Assembly (NCBI RefSeq): GCF_002257585.1
Contig: NZ_CP022743.1
Coordinates: forward strand, 5,084,001 to 5,148,000
Length of the DNA stretch: 64,000 nt
Source: Mucilaginibacter xinganensis
Lineage (GTDB): Bacteria; Bacteroidota; Bacteroidia; Sphingobacteriales; Sphingobacteriaceae
Direction: 5' to 3'
A program made the translations under genes and the position numbers. Every line of letters begins with the position of its first letter. Positions within the stretch are counted from its first letter, which is position 1. Below the pieces are notes generated by a model, which ran no database searches, was not told the origin of the DNA, and was given only the letters and a program-made list of their open reading frames with translations. This document shows, piece by piece, positions 17,210 to 25,941 of the stretch.

Positions 17210-17315
17210 GTCATGCTGAACTTGTTTCGGCACCCCATAGCCAATTAATCACGTGAAAGGTTTAGGCCTGCCATTCGGTAGGTCCTGTGAGGTGCTAAAG
17301 CAAGTTCGGCGTGAC
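17210..17315. terminator. Long inverted repeat between convergent genes (possible bidirectional terminator)
   Basis: The left arm is 17210-17234 and the right arm 17291-17315, 25 bp each. 20 positions are exact complements and the other five are all transitions that would pair as G-U in RNA, so a transcript could form an uninterrupted 25-bp stem with a 56-base loop. There is no T tract. The arms read GTCATGCTGAACTTG and CAAGTTCGGCGTGAC at their ends. It sits between the UPF0173 gene and the response-regulator gene and may be a dispersed repeat used as a 3'-end structure. Confidence 0.55.
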
Positions 17316-17329
17316 TTACTAAACGACCT

Positions 17330-18010
17330 TTAGTCAATCAACTTATACCCTACGCCCCTGATATTAATAATCTCTACCGATAGGTCCTGCTGAAGGTGTT
17401 TGCGCAGCCTGGTGATAAAAACATCCATGGTGCGGGTATTAAAAAAACTATCATCCCCCCACAGCTTTAACAATACCGCTTTACGGTCAAGCACCTCGTT
17501 TTTGTGCTGTACCAGCAGCGTTAGAAGTTCGTTTTCACGGTGCGACAACTTGCATGACAACTGCCCGCCGAACCATAACTCCTGCTTGTTCATGTCAAAT
17601 GTGTATCGCCCTAACGCCACTGCTGATGGAGCCTTGCCCGTGGCCCTGCGGCGCAACAATTCATTAAGCCGCAGGATCAGTTCCTCCAGACTAAACGGTT
17701 TCTTCAGGTAATCATTCCCGCCAGAATCGTAGCCCTTCACAACATCTTCTGTTTGTGATTTTGCTGTTAAAAATAAAACGGGAAGCTGCTTATCTGTCTT
17801 ACGAATTTCCTCAACAAAGGTAAAGCCGTCCATAAAAGGCATCATCACATCAACAATACAAATGTCGAAATCATTTTTACGAATTGCCTCCAGCCCCAAA
17901 ACGCCATTAAGTACATGAGTAACTGTGAAATCGCGCTTTCGCAGGGTTTCAGTTACTATTTTTGCAAGCTGCAACTCGTCCTCAAGCAACAGAACTTTGG
18001 CTTGTTTCAT
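17330..18010 (-). CDS. OmpR/PhoB-family response regulator
   Basis: This 226-residue regulator has a receiver domain (acidic residues E10/D11/E12, phospho-acceptor Asp54 in CIVDVMMP, Lys in LKKPF) and a winged-helix output domain from about residue 130 ending RKHLQQDLSVEIINIRGVGYKLID. It overlaps the kinase gene by 29 bp and is translated after it, so they form one two-component operon. OmpR-family dimers bind direct repeats on one helix face. The four TTAAC words upstream of the operon are the obvious candidate operator. Confidence 0.94.
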   Translation of the reverse strand: MKQAKVLLLEDELQLAKIVTETLRKRDFTVTHVLNGVLGLEAIRKNDFDICIVDVMMPFMDGFTFVEEIRKTDKQLPVLFLTAKSQTEDVVKGYDSGGNDYLKKPFSLEELILRLNELLRRRATGKAPSAVALGRYTFDMNKQELWFGGQLSCKLSHRENELLTLLVQHKNEVLDRKAVLLKLWGDDSFFNTRTMDVFITRLRKHLQQDLSVEIINIRGVGYKLID

Positions 18011-19490
18011 GGTATATAAATGGTATGCTGATCATAAATTTTGTGCCGCGGCCCTCTTTGCTTGTTAATGATAGGGTGCCTTTGTGTTTTTCAATAATAC
18101 TTTTGGCATAGCTTAAACCCAGGCCGTAGCCTTTAACATTATGAATATCGCCGGAGGGGACGCGAAAAAACCTGTCGAACACTTTATCCTGATATTGGGC
18201 CGGGATCCCGGGGCCATTATCGGTTACCGAGATTATAATGCTGCCATTTTCAATGTGCCGGCCAATATTGATTACAGAGCCCGGACCACCATATTTTATA
18301 GCATTATCCAGTAAATTGGCTATCGCATTTTTCAGCAGCGGTTTATCAGCTATCGCCTGCAAAACTTCATCTTCATTATTATAGTTAACAATCACGTTGG
18401 CCTTATCAGACTGCGGCTTATATTCCTGTACTATCCCGTTTATTAGCTGGTCAATATTTACCTTGGACAAATTTAGACTAACGCTGTCCTGTTCTGAAAT
18501 TACACTTTTAAGTATCTGGTCGATAAGATTAGTTAGGTTGCCGGCCTGGTAGCGGATGATGCCAAGGTATTCATCAGCCGATGCCTTGCTCAGGTTAAAA
18601 TCCTGGATAGCCTCGGCAGCTATATTAATAGTTGCAACCGGGGTTTTCAGCTCATGGGTCATGTTGTTTACAAAATCGTTCTTCAGTTCAGCCAGTTTTT
18701 GTTGTGATAGCAGCGTTTTAACGGTATAGGCAAAACAAAATATGGTGATGCTAATCAATAGCAGCGAAGTTACGATCAGCCACTTCATCACCCTTAAAAA
18801 ATACAGGTTGGGGCTTTCAAACCCGGCAAATACCATATCTTTTTGTGCCGGCCTTTGTAAGCCCGCGTTAAGTGTACGTGTTAAGAAAGGGCGGGGATTA
18901 TTTTGCTTTTTGGGGTTGATAACGAAAGGAGCATCAATATCCCTTAATAAAAGTTCGTCTTTATAAAATTTACCCAGCGCCGCTGCATTGCACCTGCTTT
19001 TGTCTACCACCTTTACCAGGCTATCGCCCAGCCGCTGCGTGTAAAAATACACAAACCCGTTTTTCAAATCGTGCCGCAACGTAGAATCGCCCATGTGGTT
19101 TATAAATACCGCTTTGGCTTTCGGGGTAATATGGCTTAGTTTTTCTGTAAAAGCATTAATGCTGAAGCTAACGCCACGATCCTTTTTAAAGTAAGGATGC
19201 GTATCTGCAAGTGTAAAAACAGTATTGCTGTCGCGGTTTTTGTTATTACAGGTAATGGTTACAAAAGTTGTATCAGCCAGCCAGCCTTTAAACCGGGCAA
19301 CTATTTTGCGCTCCCTTGCGTCCATTTCCCGCTCAATTGCTTTATCCAGGGCCTCATTAATATCGTGCTTAAAAGTTTTAACTGTACTCTTATAATTCTG
19401 ATAGTTCCAGTACAGCTGCAAAAAGGTAATACCTGTAACACAGGCTGACATTAGTATCAAAATTAAAACGATCCGTTTTTTCATTGGCAT
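17982..19490 (-). CDS. Membrane sensor histidine kinase (HisKA type)
   Basis: This 502-residue kinase has a first membrane segment (about 6-28), about 200 periplasmic residues, a second membrane segment around 235-258, then HisKA with NNMTHELKTPVATI (phospho-His about 279). The HATPase domain shows NLLDNAIKYG, TDNGPGIP and GYGLGLSYAKSI. The periplasmic domain is not a recognised sensor type. I prefer the start at 19490 (MPMKKR) or 19484. The frame is open to 19532, but that longer version would translate the first TTAAC repeat unit. It is divergent from the TlpA-like gene. Confidence 0.93.
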   Translation of the reverse strand: MPMKKRIVLILILMSACVTGITFLQLYWNYQNYKSTVKTFKHDINEALDKAIEREMDARERKIVARFKGWLADTTFVTITCNNKNRDSNTVFTLADTHPYFKKDRGVSFSINAFTEKLSHITPKAKAVFINHMGDSTLRHDLKNGFVYFYTQRLGDSLVKVVDKSRCNAAALGKFYKDELLLRDIDAPFVINPKKQNNPRPFLTRTLNAGLQRPAQKDMVFAGFESPNLYFLRVMKWLIVTSLLLISITIFCFAYTVKTLLSQQKLAELKNDFVNNMTHELKTPVATINIAAEAIQDFNLSKASADEYLGIIRYQAGNLTNLIDQILKSVISEQDSVSLNLSKVNIDQLINGIVQEYKPQSDKANVIVNYNNEDEVLQAIADKPLLKNAIANLLDNAIKYGGPGSVINIGRHIENGSIIISVTDNGPGIPAQYQDKVFDRFFRVPSGDIHNVKGYGLGLSYAKSIIEKHKGTLSLTSKEGRGTKFMISIPFIYHETSQSSVA

Positions 19491-19525
19491 AAAAGTAACA
19501 CCTCTGCTATTTAATAAAGAAAGTG

Positions 19526-19560
19526 TTAACACTAATTAACGGTGCTTAACCCGCGTTAAC
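19526..19560. promoter_or_regulatory. Four TTAAC repeats at 10-bp spacing: probable OmpR-type operator
   Basis: TTAAC occurs at 19526-19530, 19536-19540, 19546-19550 and 19556-19560, each separated by five variable bases, so all four face the same side of the helix. This layout matches binding sites of OmpR/PhoP-type regulators, such as Bacillus PhoP boxes with four TT(A/C/T)AC-like words. The array lies between the kinase/regulator operon and the divergent TlpA-like gene, so it could control both. Assignment to the adjacent regulator is inference. Confidence 0.65.
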
Positions 19561-19604
19561 TTCCACGTTGTGATTTTATACCTTGTTTTGAAGAAAAAAT
19601 CAGC

Positions 19605-20798
19605 ATGAAAAAAATAACCCTTTTACTCGTCCTGGCAACCAGCTTCGCAGTTGCCCAGGTTAAAAATGGCGAACCAGTTCCCGATATAAATTTTCAGACC
19701 ATTTTAAATGCCCCTGTAAAGAATACAATGCTACATAATTTAAAAGGCAAAGTTGTTTTACTTGATTTTTGGGCAACCTGGTGCGGATCGTGCATTGAAG
19801 CCATGCCGCACCTCAAACAACTGCAACAAAAATTCCCCGGTAAGCTACAGATCATCACCATAACCGACGAAACACCTAAGCGCACCGCCCAGTTTTTAGC
19901 TGTTAAACCATCAAACCTATGGTTTGCCATAGATACCGGAAGGGATATTGCCAGCCTTTTCCCGCACCAGCTCATTCCGCACAGCGTGCTTATTGGTGCT
20001 GATGGCAAATTAATTGCAAATACCAGCCCTGAACTGGTTACCGAAAAAGTTATTGACAGTGTATTGAACAACAAAGAAATACACCTTGCTGAAAAGAAGG
20101 ATGTTGTGATGGATTATCAGGAGATCATTAAAAAATATTTTTTTGCTGCCGACACTGTTAAAAGCAGGTTTAGCATGCTACCCGAAATTAAAGGTGCACC
20201 AGGGCTCAGTACCACCTGGCTAATGGACAGCACATTTAACGGCCGGAGGTTAACCTGTTTAAATCTTGGACTTACCTCTCTTTACCGGTTGGCCAACAAT
20301 GATTTTCCTTATTCAAGAATCCTTGATAAAACCGTAAAAAGCAAAAACGACCGTCCCTATTGCCTTGACATTATTGTAGCTAAAAAAGAAGACTTGCTAC
20401 CCACGCTGCAAAAAGAGCTGGCAAAAAGATTTGACCTGCAGGCACAAGTGGAACAGCAAAGCAAAACAGCCTGGGTTTTAAAAATTACCGACCCCGAAAA
20501 ATTTAAAAAGAACCTGCGTAATACATCAGGTAAAAGAACCTACAGCGCCAGCCATGGTGCAATAGATGAGCAAAATATAACGATGTCAGATTTTGCTGAC
20601 TACCTGGAATCGTACGGACTAGGAAAACTACCTGTAGTTGATGAAACCGGCAACACCGAAAAGTTTGATATCAACTTCTCATTCCAACCCGAAAATCCTG
20701 CAAGTTTGATACAGGTGCTAACTGACATGGGCCTTGGAGTGGAAAAACAGGAGCGCAAAATTGGTGTACTGCTGATTTATAATCAAAAGACAAGCTAA
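19605..20798 (+). CDS. TlpA-like thioredoxin fused to a DUF3738-like domain, secreted
   Basis: This 397-residue protein has a signal peptide (about 1-17), a TlpA/ResA thioredoxin domain with WCGSC (Cys60 and Cys63), and a C-terminal half resembling DUF3738 (KLPVVDETGNTEKFDIN, then LTDMGLGVEKQERKIGVL). The thioredoxin domain would reduce or exchange disulphides outside the cytoplasm. The DUF3738 role is unknown. It is divergent from the two-component operon and shares its TTAAC array, which suggests control by that system. A terminator follows at 20859. Confidence 0.88.
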   Translation: MKKITLLLVLATSFAVAQVKNGEPVPDINFQTILNAPVKNTMLHNLKGKVVLLDFWATWCGSCIEAMPHLKQLQQKFPGKLQIITITDETPKRTAQFLAVKPSNLWFAIDTGRDIASLFPHQLIPHSVLIGADGKLIANTSPELVTEKVIDSVLNNKEIHLAEKKDVVMDYQEIIKKYFFAADTVKSRFSMLPEIKGAPGLSTTWLMDSTFNGRRLTCLNLGLTSLYRLANNDFPYSRILDKTVKSKNDRPYCLDIIVAKKEDLLPTLQKELAKRFDLQAQVEQQSKTAWVLKITDPEKFKKNLRNTSGKRTYSASHGAIDEQNITMSDFADYLESYGLGKLPVVDETGNTEKFDINFSFQPENPASLIQVLTDMGLGVEKQERKIGVLLIYNQKTS

Positions 20799-20858
20799 AC
20801 AGCTTTATCAGATAATTAACAGTCTGGAAATAACTTTCACCTCTATCTTAAAACAATT

Positions 20859-20880
20859 AAAGGGCTTTTTTGCCCTTTTT
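20859..20880 (+). terminator. Intrinsic terminator after the TlpA-like gene
   Basis: AAAGGGC (20859-20865), a 6-T loop, and GCCCTTT (20872-20878) running into TTTTT form a short GC stem followed by a T tract. It lies 61 bp after the stop codon. Confidence 0.75.
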
Positions 20881-21082
20881 CGGTTTTAAACCCTTTTTTG
20901 CAATATCATTGTCAAAACCACCAAAGCATGACATAAAAAAAACAATGCCTTAAGGTTAATGTTGTTAATTTGACTTCGATATTTGTGTGCATAATTAATA
21001 ATTTCTATTATATAATTATGATATTTACACCTCGAAAAACTGTAATTCATTTATCCATACATCTCTGCCATACCAAATTTTA

Positions 21083-21838
21083 ATGAAATTAACCCCTCAA
21101 CCATTAAAAGTACTCTCCATTGATATTGGGGGTTCTAACATAAAAGGAACCATCCTTAACGAAAAAGGGGAACTGCAAAAAAAATATGAAAAGACCCCTA
21201 CCCCTGTTCCGGCAAGCCCGGAGAATGTTATAAATTCAATAAAAACATTGGTGAAGGACTTTCCTGAGTACAACAAGATTTCGGTTGGATTTCCGGGATT
21301 TGTAAAGAACGGGGTAATTAAAACTGCACCCAATTTGAGCAACGAGCTTTGGAAAGACTTTGACCTGGCCAATAAACTGAAAGAAGTTTTGGGCCAGGAA
21401 ACAAAAGTGGTTAACGATGCCGATATGCAGGGCCTGGGGGTAGTTGACGGAAAAGGGCTGGAGCTGGTGATTACCCTGGGTACGGGTTTTGGCACCGCAG
21501 TGCTGCTGGATGGCAATTTATTACCGCACCTGGAATTTTCGCACCAGCCTTTTGGCAAGGAAGACTCATACGATAAATATATTGGTGAAGCTGCACTTGA
21601 AAAAGTGGGCGACAAGAAATGGAATAAACGAATGAAAAAAGTTTTTGATGTTTTAAAGACTGTATTCAATTATGATTATTTATATATAGGAGGCGGCAAC
21701 TCCGACAAACTCACATTTAAGCTTGATAAGAACATGAAAATTGTTTCGAATGTGGACGGGATAAAAGGCGGGGCAAGACTGTGGGTAAATACCAATGCAC
21801 CCGAAACTATCAAACCAGTAAAAATTCAAAAGAAATAA
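21083..21838 (+). CDS. ppgK: ROK-family glucokinase, polyphosphate-glucokinase-like
   Basis: This 251-residue sugar kinase has the phosphate-1 motif DIGGSNIKG at 14-22, the FPGFV and NDADMQGLG regions, and phosphate-2 TLGTGFGTAVLLDG. The HxxGxxxx zinc-cysteine motif of other ROK kinases is absent. A following LEFSH and a KKWNKRMKKVFDVL helix resemble polyphosphate glucokinases, which phosphorylate glucose with polyphosphate or ATP. It is the first gene of the pentose-phosphate cluster, 10 bp before tkt, consistent with supplying glucose-6-phosphate. The phosphate donor is inferred by family resemblance only. Confidence 0.82.
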   Translation: MKLTPQPLKVLSIDIGGSNIKGTILNEKGELQKKYEKTPTPVPASPENVINSIKTLVKDFPEYNKISVGFPGFVKNGVIKTAPNLSNELWKDFDLANKLKEVLGQETKVVNDADMQGLGVVDGKGLELVITLGTGFGTAVLLDGNLLPHLEFSHQPFGKEDSYDKYIGEAALEKVGDKKWNKRMKKVFDVLKTVFNYDYLYIGGGNSDKLTFKLDKNMKIVSNVDGIKGGARLWVNTNAPETIKPVKIQKK

Positions 21839-21848
21839 CTACACTACA

Positions 21849-23858
21849 ATGAGCTCAAATACACAGGACATTGAAACGCTTGCCATTGATACGGTAAGGA
21901 TCTTATCTGCTGATGCAGTACAAAAAGCAAATTCAGGCCACCCGGGAACGGCAATGGCATTGGCGCCCATGGGCCATGTGCTTTGGACAAAGTTCATGAA
22001 TTACAATCCTAAAAACCCAGATTGGGCTAACCGCGACAGGTTTATCCTTTCGGCTGGGCACGCTTGTATGCTGCAGTACAGCTTTTTGTATTTAACAGGA
22101 TATGACCTGAGTTTAGATGATATAAAGAATTTCCGCCAGATGAACAGCAAAACTGCCGGCCACCCTGAATATGGCCTGGCACCCGGCATTGATGTTACAA
22201 CTGGCCCACTGGGCCAGGGATTTGCCAATGGCGTAGGTTTTGCAATTGCTCAAAAGCATTTAGCAGCCCGTTATAACAAGCCTGGCTTTAACCTTTTTGA
22301 TTATAAAGTATATGTTATTTGCAGCGATGGCGACATGATGGAAGGTGTAACATCAGAAGCGGCTTCACTGGCCGGCCATTTGGAATTAGGCAACCTTATA
22401 TATTTATATGACGATAACCACATCTCTATTGAAGGCAGCACTGACATTACCTTTAACGAAGATGTGAGCGCACGTTTCAGAGCCTATGGATGGCACGTAC
22501 AGGAAGTTCCTGACGTTAACGATACCCACGCGCTGGAACTGGCTATCATAAATGCAAAATCCGAATCGCAAAAACCATCCTTGATCAGGGTTCGCTCGTT
22601 AATAGCGTATGGAAGCCCTAACAAATCCGGTACTGCAGGTTCACATGGTGCGCCGCTTGGTGCTGACGAGTTAAAACTGGTTAAGAATTTCTTCGGATTT
22701 GATCCTGAAAAATCATTCAACGTACCTGCTGAAGTATTAGACTTTTACCATAAAGCGGGCGCAAAAGGTGCCGGAACTGAAGAAAAATGGAATAAATTAT
22801 TCAGCGATTACAAGGCGAAATATCCTGAGTTAGCTGCAGAATATGAACTATTAAGCAGCGGCCGCCTCCCTGAAGGCTGGAAAGATGCGTTGCCGGTATT
22901 TAAAGGTTCTGACCCTAAAATGGCAACGCGACAAGCATCAGGCAAAGTGCTGAATGCTATTGCGGCAAAACTACCGAACCTGATAGGCGGCTCGGCAGAT
23001 CTTTCTCCATCAACAGAAACAAACCTAAAAGAATACGATTCATTCACTTCTGAAAACAGGGCAGGCCGCAATTTCCATTTCGGTATCCGCGAGCATGCTA
23101 TGGGCTCAGCAATGAACGGCATGGCGTTAACAAAGGGGGTTATTCCTTTTGGCGCAACATTCCTCATGTTCTCCGAATATATGCGGCCACCAATCCGCCT
23201 GGCTTCCATTATGAAGATCAGCCCGATATTTGTTTATACGCATGACAGTATTGGTTTAGGCGAAGATGGTACAACCCACCAGCCTGTTGAGCAGCTGGCG
23301 TCTTTACGTTCTATCCCAAGGATTACAGTTATCCGCCCGGCTGACGCAAACGAAACTGCACATGCATGGCGTGTTGCCGTTGAGCATAAAGATGGCCCTG
23401 TTGTATTGGTGTTTACCCGCCAGGGATTACCTATTCTTGACCAGGATAAATATGGCAAAGCATCTAATCTTGAAAAAGGTGCTTACATCCTTTCAGAAGG
23501 AAGCAAAGGCCCTGACCTGATCCTGATGGCCACAGGTTCTGAAGTTGCATTGATAATGGACGCGCAGAAACAACTGGAAGCCGACGGTATTTCAACCCGC
23601 GTGGTAAGTATGCCAAGCTGGGAGCTGTTTGAAAAACAGGATGCCGCTTACAAAGAATCTGTATTTCCTAAAGCAAGCAGGAAACGTTTAGCAGTTGAAA
23701 TGGCATCCCCTATGGGCTGGCATAAATACACTACCGATGAAGGTGATATGCTGGGTATGACCACCTTTGGTGAATCGGCCCCGGCAGAAGAGCTATACAA
23801 GCACTTCGGCTTTACGGTTGAAAACGTGGTGGCCAAAGCGAAGGCCCTGTTAAAATAG
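21849..23858 (+). CDS. tkt: Transketolase
   Basis: This 669-residue thiamine-diphosphate enzyme transfers two-carbon units in the non-oxidative pentose-phosphate pathway and has the full length of bacterial transketolase. Visible motifs are SGHPGTAMALAP, TGPLGQG, the TPP-binding CSDGDMMEGVTSEA, GGSADLSPS, the catalytic-Glu region NFHFGIREHAMG and HDSIGLGEDGTTHQPVEQLA. It follows the glucokinase by 10 bp. A hairpin lies 14 bp past its stop, before rpiA. Confidence 0.97.
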   Translation: MSSNTQDIETLAIDTVRILSADAVQKANSGHPGTAMALAPMGHVLWTKFMNYNPKNPDWANRDRFILSAGHACMLQYSFLYLTGYDLSLDDIKNFRQMNSKTAGHPEYGLAPGIDVTTGPLGQGFANGVGFAIAQKHLAARYNKPGFNLFDYKVYVICSDGDMMEGVTSEAASLAGHLELGNLIYLYDDNHISIEGSTDITFNEDVSARFRAYGWHVQEVPDVNDTHALELAIINAKSESQKPSLIRVRSLIAYGSPNKSGTAGSHGAPLGADELKLVKNFFGFDPEKSFNVPAEVLDFYHKAGAKGAGTEEKWNKLFSDYKAKYPELAAEYELLSSGRLPEGWKDALPVFKGSDPKMATRQASGKVLNAIAAKLPNLIGGSADLSPSTETNLKEYDSFTSENRAGRNFHFGIREHAMGSAMNGMALTKGVIPFGATFLMFSEYMRPPIRLASIMKISPIFVYTHDSIGLGEDGTTHQPVEQLASLRSIPRITVIRPADANETAHAWRVAVEHKDGPVVLVFTRQGLPILDQDKYGKASNLEKGAYILSEGSKGPDLILMATGSEVALIMDAQKQLEADGISTRVVSMPSWELFEKQDAAYKESVFPKASRKRLAVEMASPMGWHKYTTDEGDMLGMTTFGESAPAEELYKHFGFTVENVVAKAKALLK

Positions 23859-23871
23859 ATATTGAGCAAAC

Positions 23872-23906
23872 AAACCTTACGGAATTTAAACAACTCCGTG
23901 AGGTTT
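23872..23906 (+). terminator. Hairpin between tkt and rpiA, no T tract
   Basis: The arms AAACCTTACGGA (23872-23883) and TCCGTGAGGTTT (23895-23906) pair over 12 bp with one G-U and an 11-base loop. What follows is AGCCTATTAAATAAAAAG rather than a T tract, so this is more likely an mRNA-processing or attenuation structure in the operon than a full terminator. Confidence 0.45.
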
Positions 23907-24032
23907 AGCCTATTAAATAAAAAGTAAAGAAGCAGTTTATGAACGCGTAAGACTTTATAGTCTGTCATTTTTTAGAAGACCGGCGATACGCCAGCACTAA
24001 AAAAGCCTTAAAAAAAAAAGTTTAGATAGCAA

Positions 24033-24731
24033 ATGAACTGGCAAAGTGATTTTATAAACAACCTGCACTGGTCTGATACCATCATAAATAAAGAAGGTAA
24101 GGAACGTGTTGCCGCTAAAATTGCTGAAAAAGTAAAGGATGGCGATGTGCTGGGTGTTGGTTCCGGTTCAACCGTTTTTATGGCACTGTTTGCTATAGCG
24201 AAAAGAATAAAAGCGGAAAACCTGAACATTAAGGCAATTCCAACTTCGGTTGAAATCAGCATGGCGTTAACCAACCTGGGGATACCTATGACCAGCCTTT
24301 ACGAGCACCGGCCCGACTGGCTGTTTGACGGTGCCGACGAGGTGGACCCAAACCGCAGCTTGATAAAAGGCCGGGGCGGAGCAATGTTCAAAGAGAAATT
24401 ATTGATCAGCAGCAGCCCGGTAAATTATATCATAGTGGACGACTCGAAGCTGGTAGATAAATTGGGGAGCAAGTTCCCTGTGCCGATTGAAGTGTTTCCG
24501 CAGGCTTTGTTGCATGTGGAGGGGGAATTGAAAAAACTGGGGACCAGGGAACTTATTTTGCGACCGGCCAAAGGCAAAGACGGCCCTGTGATTACAGAAA
24601 ATGGCAACCTGGTTGTAGACGCCTGGTTTGACAGTATCTCAACGGATATGGAACTTAGGATAAAATCAATAACAGGCGTAATTGAAAGCGGGTTATTCAT
24701 CAATTACAACGTGGAAATTTTAATGGCTTAA
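24033..24731 (+). CDS. rpiA: Ribose-5-phosphate isomerase A
   Basis: This 232-residue enzyme interconverts ribose-5-phosphate and ribulose-5-phosphate. The phosphate-binding GVGSGSTV motif, DGADEVDP, and the catalytic-site KGRGGAMFKEK region are all present in the usual order. Length fits RpiA. It lies third in the cluster, 174 bp after tkt. The first residues MNWQSDFINNLHWSDTI are longer than in some homologues, but no better internal start is obvious. Confidence 0.95.
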   Translation: MNWQSDFINNLHWSDTIINKEGKERVAAKIAEKVKDGDVLGVGSGSTVFMALFAIAKRIKAENLNIKAIPTSVEISMALTNLGIPMTSLYEHRPDWLFDGADEVDPNRSLIKGRGGAMFKEKLLISSSPVNYIIVDDSKLVDKLGSKFPVPIEVFPQALLHVEGELKKLGTRELILRPAKGKDGPVITENGNLVVDAWFDSISTDMELRIKSITGVIESGLFINYNVEILMA

Positions 24732-24840
24732 GCCGTTTAATACTACATTAAACTGACCGTAAGTGGTATGCTTATTGTCGCAACAAGGACAAATAACACT
24801 CGATTTTGAGTAAGGTAATTTATTATAAAATAACGCACTA

Positions 24841-25935
24841 ATGGAAACTAATAAAGTAAAACAAATACACAGCTTTGGCCAAAGCATCTGGCTTGATTTT
24901 ATTGACCGCGCGATCATTTCATCAGGAAAATTACAAAAACTGGTGGATGAAGATGGTGTAAGAGGGGTAACCTCAAACCCGGCTATTTTTGAAAAGGCAA
25001 TTACCAGCAGCTCGGATTATGACAATGATATCCGCACATTGGCCAAAGAAAGCAAGACCAATGAGGAATTGTTTTTTGGTTTAGCTATTAGCGACATTCA
25101 AAATGCGGCCAAACTTTTTGAAGGCGTCTATAACGACTCGAAAAGTGTAGATGGTTACGTGAGTTTAGAAGTATCGCCATTTTTGGCCCTTGACGCCGAA
25201 GGTACTGCAAAACAGGCCGAAGAGCTTTGGAAAAAAGTTGACCGCAAAAACGTGATGATCAAAATTCCTGGTACCAAACCGGGTTTACAGGCCATCAGGG
25301 AATCAATTGGCAAAGGAATAAATATTAATGTTACCCTGCTGTTTGGTTTACCGCGTTATGAAGAAGTTACCGAAGCCTACATTTCAGGTCTGGAAGATCA
25401 TTTGGCGGCAGGCCACAAAATTGGCCATATCTCGTCTGTAGCAAGTTTCTTTTTAAGCCGTATCGATGTGCTGGTTGATCCATTGCTTGATGAAAAAGGT
25501 TTAGGCGAGCTGAAAGGCGAAGTTGCAATTGCATCAGCCAAAAAAGCTTACGAAATTTATAAGAGGGTATTCAGCGGCCCGCGCTGGGAAAAACTGGCGG
25601 CACAAGGCGCACAGCCACAACGTTTACTTTGGGCCAGCACAAGCAGCAAAAACCCTGCTTTTAAAGATACCAAATACGTTGAAGCCCTTATTGGCCCTGC
25701 AACTGTTGATACCGTTCCATTAGAAACGATAGAAGCATTCCGCGACCATGGTGTTGCAGCAAATACTTTAGAAGAAGATTTGGAAAACGCCACTGCTATT
25801 TTAGAAAAACTAAAAACAGCCGGAATAGACATCGACAAACTTACCCAGCAATTAGAGGACGAAGGCATTGAGAAATTCAATAAGCCTTTTGAAAAACTGC
25901 TGCAAGCCATTGAAGATCAAAAAAGCAAAGTTTAA
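24841..25935 (+). CDS. tal: Transaldolase (long form)
   Basis: This 364-residue enzyme transfers the dihydroxyacetone unit between sedoheptulose-7-phosphate and glyceraldehyde-3-phosphate. GVTSNPAIFEKAI is the N-terminal signature, VMIKIPGTKPG carries the Schiff-base Lys, and INVTLLFGLPRYEEV and SVASFFLSRID follow. The length matches the actinobacterial/Bacteroidota long transaldolases rather than the 215-residue or E. coli forms. The next gene starts 6 bp after its stop, so the two are cotranscribed. Confidence 0.95.
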   Translation: METNKVKQIHSFGQSIWLDFIDRAIISSGKLQKLVDEDGVRGVTSNPAIFEKAITSSSDYDNDIRTLAKESKTNEELFFGLAISDIQNAAKLFEGVYNDSKSVDGYVSLEVSPFLALDAEGTAKQAEELWKKVDRKNVMIKIPGTKPGLQAIRESIGKGININVTLLFGLPRYEEVTEAYISGLEDHLAAGHKIGHISSVASFFLSRIDVLVDPLLDEKGLGELKGEVAIASAKKAYEIYKRVFSGPRWEKLAAQGAQPQRLLWASTSSKNPAFKDTKYVEALIGPATVDTVPLETIEAFRDHGVAANTLEEDLENATAILEKLKTAGIDIDKLTQQLEDEGIEKFNKPFEKLLQAIEDQKSKV

Positions 25936-25941
25936 ATAAAC

